NCBI GenBank assembly: GCA_003531115.1
Contig: DQHT01000081.1
Span: forward strand, 26,666-35,700
Direction of reading: 5' to 3'
From: Bacteroidota bacterium
GTDB lineage: Bacteria > Bacteroidota > Bacteroidia > UBA8524
Length of the DNA stretch: 9,035 bases
A model generated the notes under the pieces. It did not search any database, had not been told where the DNA came from, and saw only the letters and a program-made list of their open reading frames with translations. Positions 1-6,608 of the stretch are shown here, one piece after another. Position numbers and translations under genes: made by a program. Within the stretch, counting starts at the first letter, position 1, and every line of letters begins with the position of its first letter.

Positions 1-1031
1 ACCCAGGAAGCAGCCGGGTTGGGGTACAGTTTCAGGTTTTGTTTTGTAATATCACCAACCGACAGTCCATTGTAATAGAAACGCTCCTCATTTTGGTATT
101 CCCAACGTTGATTGGAATTTGAATAATAGCTGAGGGTTTGTTTTTTGATCTCGTTAAAACTCCCATACGCTATACTGTCGCGCTCCCCGTTGGTAATTGA
201 CCATGAATTTCCATCATATTGATAACTGAGGGTTTGCATGCGATGCCCCATTGGGTCGTAGGTATATTCGGTACGTGATGCGGTATCGATAATGTTCGAA
301 CCATCGTAATAGAACTGGTAACTTTTTTGAATTTTTCCACCCGCAACAAGAGAAGAATCGTAGACGGCTGGATTCCAGGTTCCGTTCCAGGTACTGCCAA
401 CATAGGTAGTTGGGGTGAAATCGAAAGCATCAAACCCCACGTCCCAGGTCAATTTTGAAAGCCGGATATAGTTCTGAAATCCACCCTGATACGACTGAAC
501 AACGAGTGTTTGCGGAAAATCTTGCTGATTAAAATCGGACCAGATCAGTTTTTGGTAATAATAGAGGGCACCCGAACTCAGTTGGAGCAGAGTATAACTC
601 AGAATACGTTTGTTCGCATCGTATTCATACTCGATCGAATCGCCACTATCCTCCATCCATTTATTAAGAAAATAAAGGTCTTTACGGTAGGATGTACGGT
701 TATCTTCCGAATCAAAATTGTAGCGATGCCGTTCAAAAGGCTCCATGGAAGAACCATTATTTGCCGTAACCACGATCATGCTCACAGACCCGTTGGCATG
801 GTAGGTATAATCCGATTGATGTTGGAGTTCTCCGCTCAGGGGATCGTATTCTTTCACGATCAGGATACGTCCCTGTGCATCATAGGTAAATACCTTTTTT
901 GCCAGGGCATCCCAGGCGCTACCGTTCCAATTATAGGTCATCGAAGAATCAGCCAGACTACCGGCTGCGGGTTGTGCATGGGCTGCCACTATGGTCAGCA
1001 CCGCACTAAGGAGGGTAATTATTCTTTTCAT
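1..1031 (-). CDS. Secreted YD-rich protein with T9SS C-terminal sorting domain (partial, C-terminus beyond the window)
   Basis: The open frame starts at an ATG (1029-1031, complement) and runs off the left edge without a stop, giving 343 residues. The N-terminus (MKRIITLLSAVLTIVAAHAQ) is a clear Sec signal peptide with likely cleavage after AHAQ. The body is rich in Tyr, Asp and Asn and has loose YD-type units, such as FTYDAQGRI near residue 50, YEYDANKRI and YTYDPMGHR, which suggest a repetitive beta-strand fold. Residues 335-340 read LYPNPA, the hallmark that opens the type IX secretion (Por) sorting domain; roughly 60-70 more residues would be expected to the left. By family knowledge the protein should cross the outer membrane by T9SS and be released or anchored at the surface. 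No catalytic motif is visible, so its role is unknown. It is divergent from the WG-repeat gene across 75 bp. Confidence 0.88.
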   Translation of the reverse strand, partial: MKRIITLLSAVLTIVAAHAQPAAGSLADSSMTYNWNGSAWDALAKKVFTYDAQGRILIVKEYDPLSGELQHQSDYTYHANGSVSMIVVTANNGSSMEPFERHRYNFDSEDNRTSYRKDLYFLNKWMEDSGDSIEYEYDANKRILSYTLLQLSSGALYYYQKLIWSDFNQQDFPQTLVVQSYQGGFQNYIRLSKLTWDVGFDAFDFTPTTYVGSTWNGTWNPAVYDSSLVAGGKIQKSYQFYYDGSNIIDTASRTEYTYDPMGHRMQTLSYQYDGNSWSITNGERDSIAYGSFNEIKKQTLSYYSNSNQRWEYQNEERFYYNGLSVGDITKQNLKLYPNPAASW

Positions 1032-1039
1032 ACAAGAGC

Positions 1040-1047
1040 CAAAATAA
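1040..1047 (-). promoter_or_regulatory. Possible -7 element of the T9SS-secreted gene
   Basis: Read on the minus strand this is TTATTTTG, one mismatch from the Bacteroidota -7 consensus TAnnTTTG. It ends 8 bp before the ATG at 1031, so the transcript would have almost no leader. I could not place a convincing -33 TTTG. The position is plausible but the call is weak. Confidence 0.3.
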
Positions 1048-1092
1048 TAATTAAGAATGATTTCGTTCGTTTTATTAGACGAATCAAGCCCT

Positions 1093-1100
1093 TACATTTG
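1093..1100 (+). promoter_or_regulatory. -7 promoter element (TACATTTG) of the WG-repeat gene
   Basis: TACATTTG matches the Bacteroidota TAnnTTTG element exactly. A three-of-four match to the -33 TTTG (TTTT at 1070-1073) lies 19 bp upstream, within the usual spacing. The ATG at 1107 begins only 6 bp after the element, about where transcription should start, so the mRNA is probably leaderless or nearly so. No Shine-Dalgarno sequence is present. Confidence 0.6.
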
Positions 1101-1106
1101 CGTTGA

Positions 1107-2243
1107 ATGAAATATTTTTTAAGCTTCTTTTTTTCCTTGCTGGTACTTTGTTCCGATGCACAGAATGACCCCATACCAGCCCATTTAAACAATGATATCA
1201 TGCAAAAGATGGGGTATATCGACCCTATTAGCAAAGACTGGGTGATCCCGGCAGTGTATGATTTTTGCCGGCCATTTGGTCCGCAGGGCAGCGCCGTGGT
1301 GTTTTTAAATGGAAAAGCGGGATTTGTCGACAAAACGGGCAAACTGATCATTCCGCATACTTTCGATGATGCCCAGAATTTTAACGAAGATGGAGTAGCC
1401 ATTGTAAGAAGGGTAGGCCGCACGGATAATTATGACGGCCACCAGTCGACCAATGACCTGTTCGCCGCCATTGACCAAACGGGGAAACTCATATTGCCCT
1501 ATGTATTTCGTGAACTCAACGACAAGTCATTCAAGGGAACCCTGATCGGAAAAATGGAATACCGATGGGGCATGGTTTCCATAAAGGGAAAAGAAATTTT
1601 ACCTTTTGAATACCACATGATCAATGTTCATGGAAGTCGTGAGGTAGCCATTTTGCGGAAAGACACTTTATTGGGGGTGATCAATAAGGACATGGATATG
1701 ATCGTGCCCATGGGAGATAATATGGCGCGTTTTGCAGGAAACAGAAGGATATCGCTTTATAAAGACGGACTGTTCGGGTATTGCGATTTCGAGGGGAAAA
1801 TGGTTATTGATTACCAGTACGCACAGTTTGCCATTTTTCGGGAGGGACTTTGTGTGATCAAAAAGAATGGCTATTATGGCTATATCGATACCCTGGGAAA
1901 AACCGTCATTCCTTTTGTGTATGATGGAGGAGAGCCTTTTGTGAATGATACGGCCATTGTATTGAAACAGGGTAAAGTTGGCATGATCAATTCAAAAAAT
2001 GAAATTCTGGTGGAGTTCATCTTTGATAAAATTTCCCGCTTTTATTTTCCTAAACCTCCTGGCGGATTCCTGCTTATTAAACGGGATGAATGGTACTATA
2101 TCGATCCGGTAACGCACGAAATTACAGCCTGGGACACCTTGAATACCGATGACCCCAATCTCAATCAGCCTACCAAAGAACAAATGAAGCTGATCGATGA
2201 GTTAAAGAAGAAAAAGGAAGAAGAAAAAAACGATGACGACTAA
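1107..2243 (+). CDS. Secreted WG-repeat protein
   Basis: A 378-residue protein whose N-terminus (MKYFLSFFFSLLVLCSDAQ) is a signal peptide, probably cut after DAQ. LVLC resembles a lipobox but has Leu at -1, so a lipoprotein is less likely. The mature part consists of about nine degenerate WG (beta-leg) units, seen as G-Y/F-I/V-D-x-x-G-K-x-I-I-P-x-x-Y/F-D. They begin near residues 36, 71, 119, 154, 189, 223, 257, 291 and 329. The tail (361-378) is Lys/Glu/Asp-rich and ends in DDD. WG proteins have no assigned enzymatic activity; a binding or scaffold role in the periplasm or at the surface is the usual inference. The stop lies 3 bp from that of the converging META gene. The start is set by the signal peptide and by the -7 element just upstream. 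Confidence 0.9.
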   Translation: MKYFLSFFFSLLVLCSDAQNDPIPAHLNNDIMQKMGYIDPISKDWVIPAVYDFCRPFGPQGSAVVFLNGKAGFVDKTGKLIIPHTFDDAQNFNEDGVAIVRRVGRTDNYDGHQSTNDLFAAIDQTGKLILPYVFRELNDKSFKGTLIGKMEYRWGMVSIKGKEILPFEYHMINVHGSREVAILRKDTLLGVINKDMDMIVPMGDNMARFAGNRRISLYKDGLFGYCDFEGKMVIDYQYAQFAIFREGLCVIKKNGYYGYIDTLGKTVIPFVYDGGEPFVNDTAIVLKQGKVGMINSKNEILVEFIFDKISRFYFPKPPGGFLLIKRDEWYYIDPVTHEITAWDTLNTDDPNLNQPTKEQMKLIDELKKKKEEEKNDDD

Positions 2244-2246
2244 GCC

Positions 2247-2714
2247 TCATCCCTTACCCTGAACACTAATAAAGCGGGCAAGGGGTGCCTTTTTCGCCCT
2301 TTGAATACCCAAGGTACTTCCTTGTATGCTGTAGGTGTCGCAATTTTCCAAAGCCCTCCGAAAGGCAGCTTCCAGAGTTTGTCCCGGACAGGCATTCATG
2401 CTTGACAGCAGGTTCTTAAAAGCTATACGATTTCCTTCTGCAAGGATCACTGTTCCGGTAATACGGCTACATCCGTCATCAGCTGCGAATGTACTATCCT
2501 CATAAATTTCCAGATAAGGCTGATTTTCACCTTGCGGGATACTATTTCCGTCCAATTCCTGCAGCAACCAGGTGGTACCGATCAATGGAAAGGAAACGAC
2601 ACCCAGCTGGTTCTCTTTTTCGACAGGTTTTTCAGAGGTGGATTTTCCCGATTTACAAGCAGTGGAGGCCGATAAAATGATCAGTATCAGCAAAGGAGCA
2701 AAGGCTTTATTCAT
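2247..2714 (-). CDS. META-domain (HslJ-like) lipoprotein
   Basis: I place the start at the ATG at 2714, giving 155 residues, although the frame is open to 2855. From 2714 the protein begins with a proper lipoprotein signal, MNKAFAPLLILIILSASTAC, with lipobox STAC and lipidated Cys20; the upstream part overlaps the previous gene and has no such logic. After a polar linker (21-40), residues 44-150 carry META/DUF306 hallmarks: GTTWLLQELDG (46-56), the GCSRITG loop (81-87) and SSMNACPG (104-111). In Gram-negative bacteria META proteins such as HslJ are envelope proteins linked to stress or antibiotic tolerance; their biochemical activity is not established. The gene follows the membrane-protein gene by 16 bp, so it is probably cotranscribed. 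Its stop is 3 bp from that of the converging WG gene, leaving no room for a terminator. Confidence 0.88.
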   Translation of the reverse strand: MNKAFAPLLILIILSASTACKSGKSTSEKPVEKENQLGVVSFPLIGTTWLLQELDGNSIPQGENQPYLEIYEDSTFAADDGCSRITGTVILAEGNRIAFKNLLSSMNACPGQTLEAAFRRALENCDTYSIQGSTLGIQRAKKAPLARFISVQGKG

Positions 2715-2730
2715 AGCGAAAATTGAGGGG

Positions 2731-3408
2731 TCAATATACAGCCTTCCTGAATAGATTCCGCAGGCAAACCAAATGAGCGAATAGTACCAGAGGGACAATA
2801 AACACCGGCAACCATACAAAAGGGAAGTACAAAACAGCTCTGTTGGGCTGGTCAAAAGCCAGCTGCTGAAAAGGAAATGGAGCAGCTAAAATAGCGTGGG
2901 TCACAATATTTACCAGCAGGCCGATACAAATGAAATTCCAAATGATAAGCAGCTTAGGGCCGATTGATTTTTTTCTGTATCCGAAATAATAGATCAGAGG
3001 GGCACTGAGTCCGGAAAGGATGTCAAAATTCCGGCCTTCAAAGGTCATGAGTTCAGGAATGGTCCCAAAAGTAAAGAGCAGGAACAAAACAATTTCTACC
3101 GGGATACGCACAGTATGAACAAGCGTTAGTTTGGCCGGGTCAAGCCCGTCAATAAAGGTTCTCCCTTTTTTGGTGGCAAAAAGCAGGACAATTCCCGCAA
3201 AAGCGATAAGGGCAAGAAACAACATACGCGGAGGAAGGCTGGTGGCCTGGGTAAATCCGGAAAGCGCGGCTATTCCCGTAATCGCCAACCAAAGAAGGAT
3301 AATAAGCAGAACAGGTTTTGTTTTTAACGTGCTGCGCAGCATTAAAATAAGGGAGAACAAGGTGGTGAGTCCGAAGAGAAGCTCAAGCCAGAAGGGTGTT
3401 TCAGTCAT
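2731..3408 (-). CDS. Uncharacterised seven-helix integral membrane protein
   Basis: A 225-residue, strongly hydrophobic protein with about seven predicted membrane segments, near residues 5-26, 33-53, 60-79, 96-117, 128-145, 151-176 and 192-216. Between them lie short polar loops, including LPPRM (58-62), KKGRTFIDGLDPAK (80-93) and MTFEGRNFD (121-129). The only acidic or basic residues near membrane segments are around HTVRIPVE (98-105), which might line a polar site. I do not recognise a named family and see no transporter or enzyme motif. It probably sits in the inner membrane. The start is the first ATG after the 68-bp gap behind the regulator gene; no Shine-Dalgarno is visible. It is followed at 16 bp by the META lipoprotein, and a promoter-like arrangement with a palindrome lies just upstream. 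Confidence 0.8.
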   Translation of the reverse strand: MTETPFWLELLFGLTTLFSLILMLRSTLKTKPVLLIILLWLAITGIAALSGFTQATSLPPRMLFLALIAFAGIVLLFATKKGRTFIDGLDPAKLTLVHTVRIPVEIVLFLLFTFGTIPELMTFEGRNFDILSGLSAPLIYYFGYRKKSIGPKLLIIWNFICIGLLVNIVTHAILAAPFPFQQLAFDQPNRAVLYFPFVWLPVFIVPLVLFAHLVCLRNLFRKAVY

Positions 3409-3448
3409 GGGTGTGTCAATTTGTGCTGCAAAGAACCCCTGCCTCTTT

Positions 3449-3481
3449 CAAAATTTTCTTGTCCTATGGCAAGAAATCAAA
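3449..3481 (-). promoter_or_regulatory. Candidate promoter of the membrane protein and META lipoprotein genes
   Basis: Read on the minus strand, TTTG (3481-3478) is followed 21 bp later by AAATTTTG (3456-3449), one mismatch from TAnnTTTG. This spacing is acceptable for Bacteroidota housekeeping sigma factors. The -33 element falls in the last codons and stop of the regulator gene. A 7+7 bp palindrome (3455-3476) fills the spacer. Initiation would leave a leader of roughly 30-35 nt before the ATG at 3408. Inferred from motif match only. Confidence 0.4.
3455..3476. repeat. Perfect 7-bp inverted repeat (possible operator or hairpin)
   Basis: The arms are TTTCTTG (3455-3461) and CAAGAAA (3470-3476) with an 8-bp spacer. 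It abuts the stop codon of the Crp/Fnr-like gene and lies between the -33-like and -7-like elements of the next gene. The 22-bp span matches the size of a dimeric regulator site. It is neither the CRP half-site TGTGA nor the FNR half-site TTGAT. As RNA it could form a short hairpin, but it lacks a clean U-tract, so an intrinsic terminator is less likely. Confidence 0.55.
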
Positions 3482-4067
3482 GCTCCTGTTTTTGGCTATA
3501 ATTTCGGCGTATACGGCTCAGGGAAGAGTCGGTAATGCCGAGGTAGGAGGCGATATGTTTTAATGGAGCATGTTTAAAAATATCGGGTTTGGTTCTGATC
3601 AGGCGATCATACCTGGTTTCCGCTTCTTCATTGATCAGCGACAGCGTGCGTTCTTTCAGGTTGGCAAAGCCGTTCACCAACATGGCCCTGCCAAAATCAC
3701 GAAAATGAGGCATGGCGTGGAAGGCCTCGTTGAGCTCCTGGTAATGGATATAACAGGCTTCGCAGGGTGTTTCCGCCTGATAATATTCGGATGATGGAAT
3801 ACGTCGAAAGAAAGAACTCACCTCAAAAACGACTTCTCCGGAAGTATAAAAGTTCGTGGTTACTTCATCGCCCTCCAGATCAAGAGTATAAGCCCGGATA
3901 CAACCGGAAGACAGAAACAAATACCGGTCGCTGATCTTGCCGGCTTCGAGAATAAATTCGTCCTTTTCAAAATGGATGTTCTGGAAGGAAGCAACAATTT
4001 CTTCGGCTTTGACTTCCGGAATTCCTGTTCTCTGGCAGATAAAATTTACGAATGCTGCTTTGCTCAT
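3477..4067 (-). CDS. Crp/Fnr-family transcriptional regulator
   Basis: A 196-residue protein of typical length for the short Bacteroidota Crp/Fnr regulators. Residues 25-115 form the cyclic-nucleotide-binding-like beta-roll: FEKDEFILEAGKISDRYLFL (33-52), SGCIRAYTLDLEGDEVT and SGEVVFEVSSFF (76-87). Where a true cAMP pocket would have G-E-L and an R-S/T-A signature, this protein has EVSSFFRRIPSSEYY, so it probably does not bind cAMP. The long helix is around 122-150, and the winged helix-turn-helix lies at about 166-190, with recognition segment HIASYLGITDSSLSRIRR. No FNR-type cysteine cluster is present: of the Cys residues (11, 56, 102, 105) only C102-C105 are close. It follows the TonB receptor gene by 23 bp and is probably cotranscribed with it. 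Its signal and targets are unknown; autoregulation or control of the downstream pair is an inference. Confidence 0.9.
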   Translation of the reverse strand: MSKAAFVNFICQRTGIPEVKAEEIVASFQNIHFEKDEFILEAGKISDRYLFLSSGCIRAYTLDLEGDEVTTNFYTSGEVVFEVSSFFRRIPSSEYYQAETPCEACYIHYQELNEAFHAMPHFRDFGRAMLVNGFANLKERTLSLINEEAETRYDRLIRTKPDIFKHAPLKHIASYLGITDSSLSRIRRNYSQKQEL

Positions 4068-4090
4068 CGGGCAGGGATTGGTATGGGAAG

Positions 4091-6505
4091 TTAAAAATTT
4101 CCTCGTAAAGTTAGCACAAGATTCCTTCCCGGAGCCCCGATATTCGAAGCAAAAACCCGGTAATTTTTATCCAGAATATTTTCCAGTGCCACCTGCAAAC
4201 GGAGGTGTTTATTAAACTGGTAAGCCGTGCGCACATTAAGCGTAAACCAGGCCGGCGTATAGCCATTAACCGGGTCAGCCGAAAATTGGGCATTGTCTTC
4301 CCCGATCAGGTTATAGTCTTTCGACGCTTTCGCTCCACTGTAAACGAGAAAAAACTCGCCTTTAAATTGTTTGAGTTTGAGTTGGAAACTGCTTCTTCCG
4401 AAAACCGGAGGGATATGGTCCAAGGGGTAAGGAATGCTGTCTGTAATAAGTCGCCCATAGGTATAGTTTAAAGTATGGACCATGGAAAATTGCGGACTGA
4501 TATCCGCCTGAAAATAGGCGCTCAATCCATAAATATACGCCCGGGCAACATTGTCATTGAGGATCACCTTGCTCATTTGTCCGTCATAATACAGAGAATC
4601 CTGCCCGTTAAATTGGCCTTCCCGCGTTGTAATAGCATTGGTGTAAAGGGTATAAAACACATCGGTGCCCAGGCTGATCTTGTCGGTGAAAGAATGCGTT
4701 GCTCCCCCGCTCAGGTTCCAGGTATATTCTGGTTTAATGTCAGGGTTAGGGATGATAATTTTACCTGGTACCGATTCAAAAACTTTGCTCAGATCATCCA
4801 CGTTAGGTGCCCGGAATCCCGTGGCTGTCAACACGGTATAGCGCCACGATTTGTTCGGCATATAGATCAGGCCGATATTCCCGTTTAGGGCCTGGTTGTT
4901 TTGCTTTATTTCATCATAAGGAAAAGGGAAAAAGGATTTATCCGCAAACCGGGCATTCAGTCCGATCAGGCTATACCTTAATCCATCATTGATAATCAGC
5001 TTTTCACTGATCTCCCAGGCATGGGTCAGGTAAACAGCCACATTCTGCATGTTCGATCCTCCGTTCGGATAACGGCTGATTAGCGCAAAAGTGCTGTTAT
5101 CCAAAATATTCTTCCCGTTGCCTCTTGATTTTACAGCGTTGTACCAGGCATCTAGTCCATAGCGTATTTCATGTTTCCCCATTTTTTTTGCCAGGTCGAT
5201 ATTCAAACTCAGGATATTCAATTCCTCCACCTGAATTTCCAGGGTATCCCTGTTAAAGAGGCGGCTATATCTGCTTTCCCTGATATTTTGATAAGCAAGC
5301 GTCAATTTCGCTTCCTGGTAAAGCCGGGTAATGGCTTTGCTCGAAAGGGAATAGGCGGCAAAAAAACGGTTTTGAGGTCCGTAATACCATTCGGCGTAGC
5401 GGGCAACACCATTCCGGGTTTGGGTGAGCCGGTCGTAACGTGGAATGTTCGAGGAGCTGGAATATTGAAGGTTTAGCTCATGGATGAGGTTCTTATTTTG
5501 CTGGAAAAGAAACTTCTGAAAGAGGTCGATCTGATCATAACCGGACTGTTTTTGCAGGTTTGGATCCGGGTTCACGAACATGGAATCCTGGTTACCAACA
5601 CGTTCTACATAAAATGTTCGTTTGCCCCAATCGCCATAAAAGGGGTTACGCCGGCTGCCTTGCCTCAGGTCGCCAAAACGGGAAAAGGTGAGGCTGCTGA
5701 GCGAGGCAAAGCGTTTTGAACCCAGATTAAAATCCACATGTCCGCTGCCTTCCGAACTGGCAGAAGAGTAGCGGGTAAAGGCATTGACATGAAGGCGCAA
5801 TTTGCCTGTATCGGCCAGTAAAGGTTTTTTGCTATGGAAATGCATCACCCCGCCAAGGGCATCGCTTCCATACACCACTGATCCGGGACCATATACGATT
5901 TCGACCTTTTCAAGCAAGGAATTATCCAGCGTAATGCTGTTCTGAAGATGACCACCCCGGTAAATGGCGTTATTCATCCGAACACCATCCACGACCATGA
6001 GCACTTTATTGCCTTCGAAACCCCGTATAATGGGACTCCCCCCGCCAAGCTGACTTTTCTGAACGAGAATATTTCCGCTGTTCTGGAGCACGTCGGCAGT
6101 GGTTTGCAGACTCACAAAAGCCAGTTCTTTTGCATCAATAACCTGAACCTGTTGGGCTACGTCCTTGGCTTTTTCTTCAAATCGACTGGCCGATACAACG
6201 GTTTCATACAAGGAGATGGATTTTTGAAAAAGCGGGACGATAAATTGAAAATCTTTTACCTGAGCGAATGAATAGCTTTCTGTGAAATAGCTGATATGTG
6301 TGAAATGAATGGTGTCCTTAGCGTCAAAGGCCGATATGTCGGCTTTCCCCTCGTTATTGGTGGTGGCACTGACCGTTTTTTGTGAATTGAATAAAAGCAC
6401 TTTGGCAATGGGTTGTAAGGTACTTTGGTCAATAACCAGAACGGTTTGGGCTTTAAGTGGGATGATGGATAAAAGAAGTACCAGTACCAGAAGCGTTTTT
6501 TTCAC
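4091..6505 (-). CDS. TonB-dependent outer-membrane receptor
   Basis: An 804-residue receptor starting at GTG (6505). The start is fixed by the signal peptide MKKTLLVLVLLLSIIPLKAQ, with cleavage after KAQ. Residues 21-95 form a carboxypeptidase-D regulatory-like domain, followed by a TonB-box-like ETVVSAS (101-107). The plug (about 112-225) shows the usual signatures: IIRGFEGNKVLMVVDGVRMN (159-178), VEIVYGPGSVVYGSDALGGV (201-220). The rest is a 22-strand-type barrel ending in GRNLVLTLRGNF with terminal Phe. A FRAP motif (564-567) and a following NPDIKPE segment resemble heme and other receptors, but there is no His between them, so heme specificity is not supported. Family knowledge gives energy-dependent uptake through the outer membrane; siderophore, heme, cobalamin or other ligands remain open. 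There is no SusD partner or ABC transporter next to it. The neighbour downstream is a Crp/Fnr-like regulator 23 bp away. Confidence 0.93.
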   Translation of the reverse strand: MKKTLLVLVLLLSIIPLKAQTVLVIDQSTLQPIAKVLLFNSQKTVSATTNNEGKADISAFDAKDTIHFTHISYFTESYSFAQVKDFQFIVPLFQKSISLYETVVSASRFEEKAKDVAQQVQVIDAKELAFVSLQTTADVLQNSGNILVQKSQLGGGSPIIRGFEGNKVLMVVDGVRMNNAIYRGGHLQNSITLDNSLLEKVEIVYGPGSVVYGSDALGGVMHFHSKKPLLADTGKLRLHVNAFTRYSSASSEGSGHVDFNLGSKRFASLSSLTFSRFGDLRQGSRRNPFYGDWGKRTFYVERVGNQDSMFVNPDPNLQKQSGYDQIDLFQKFLFQQNKNLIHELNLQYSSSSNIPRYDRLTQTRNGVARYAEWYYGPQNRFFAAYSLSSKAITRLYQEAKLTLAYQNIRESRYSRLFNRDTLEIQVEELNILSLNIDLAKKMGKHEIRYGLDAWYNAVKSRGNGKNILDNSTFALISRYPNGGSNMQNVAVYLTHAWEISEKLIINDGLRYSLIGLNARFADKSFFPFPYDEIKQNNQALNGNIGLIYMPNKSWRYTVLTATGFRAPNVDDLSKVFESVPGKIIIPNPDIKPEYTWNLSGGATHSFTDKISLGTDVFYTLYTNAITTREGQFNGQDSLYYDGQMSKVILNDNVARAYIYGLSAYFQADISPQFSMVHTLNYTYGRLITDSIPYPLDHIPPVFGRSSFQLKLKQFKGEFFLVYSGAKASKDYNLIGEDNAQFSADPVNGYTPAWFTLNVRTAYQFNKHLRLQVALENILDKNYRVFASNIGAPGRNLVLTLRGNF

Positions 6506-6509
6506 TTGG

Positions 6510-6517
6510 CGAAGATA
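6510..6517 (-). promoter_or_regulatory. Possible -7 element of the TonB receptor gene
   Basis: On the minus strand this reads TATCTTCG, one mismatch from TAnnTTTG, ending 4 bp before the GTG start. I find no TTTG at the expected -33 distance, where the GATTTAT tandem repeat lies instead. Weak call. Confidence 0.25.
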
Positions 6518-6535
6518 GGAAAAGCACTATTTGAG

Positions 6536-6561
6536 GATTTATGATTTATGATTTATGATTT
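6536..6561. repeat. 7-bp tandem repeat, GATTTAT x3 plus a partial unit
   Basis: Three perfect GATTTAT units (6536-6556) are followed by GATTT of a fourth that then diverges. The array lies 31 bp upstream of the receptor start, where promoter elements of that gene would be expected. Perfect short tandem repeats can change copy number by slippage, which may alter promoter geometry; that effect is only inferred here. Confidence 0.85.
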
Positions 6562-6566
6562 TTGGA

Positions 6567-6591
6567 ACATAGAACGAAATTCTCACTATGT
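6567..6591. repeat. Short inverted repeat ACATAG / CTATGT
   Basis: Arms at 6567-6572 and 6586-6591 with a 13-nt spacer. It lies between the two 7-bp tandem arrays in the spacer between the receptor and the GNAT gene. A 6-bp stem with no U-tract is weak and may be chance. Confidence 0.3.
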
Positions 6592-6608
6592 ACCCTATAA
6601 ACCCAGCC

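Noticed and set aside
510..1106. A 198-residue plus-strand open frame
   Set aside because: It lies entirely antisense to the T9SS cargo gene apart from its last bases, resembles no known protein and has no signal or promoter. The minus frame has a signal peptide and a sorting motif, so this is a shadow.
1028..1423. A 131-residue minus-strand open frame overlapping the WG gene and the divergent spacer
   Set aside because: It is antisense to the signal peptide and first WG units, and its translation has no coherent domain.
2715..2855. An upstream extension of the META gene to 2855
   Set aside because: It would overlap the membrane-protein gene by about 125 bp and would put the lipoprotein signal 47 residues into the protein. 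The ATG at 2714 gives a textbook signal and lipobox.
3455..3476. Calling the inverted repeat an intrinsic terminator of the regulator gene
   Set aside because: The stem is AT-rich and the sequence after it on the minus strand (AATTTTG) is not a proper U-tract. Its fit inside a promoter spacer makes an operator the better reading.
4475..4888. A 137-residue plus-strand open frame inside the receptor
   Set aside because: The minus strand here codes for conserved receptor barrel segments including FRAP and NPDIKPE. The plus-strand frame is a shadow, like the other plus-strand frames between 4200 and 6520.
4091..6505. Assigning the receptor as a heme or hemoglobin receptor
   Set aside because: It has FRAP and NPDI segments, but no His lies between them and no heme-handling gene is nearby. 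FRAP-like motifs also occur in receptors for other ligands.
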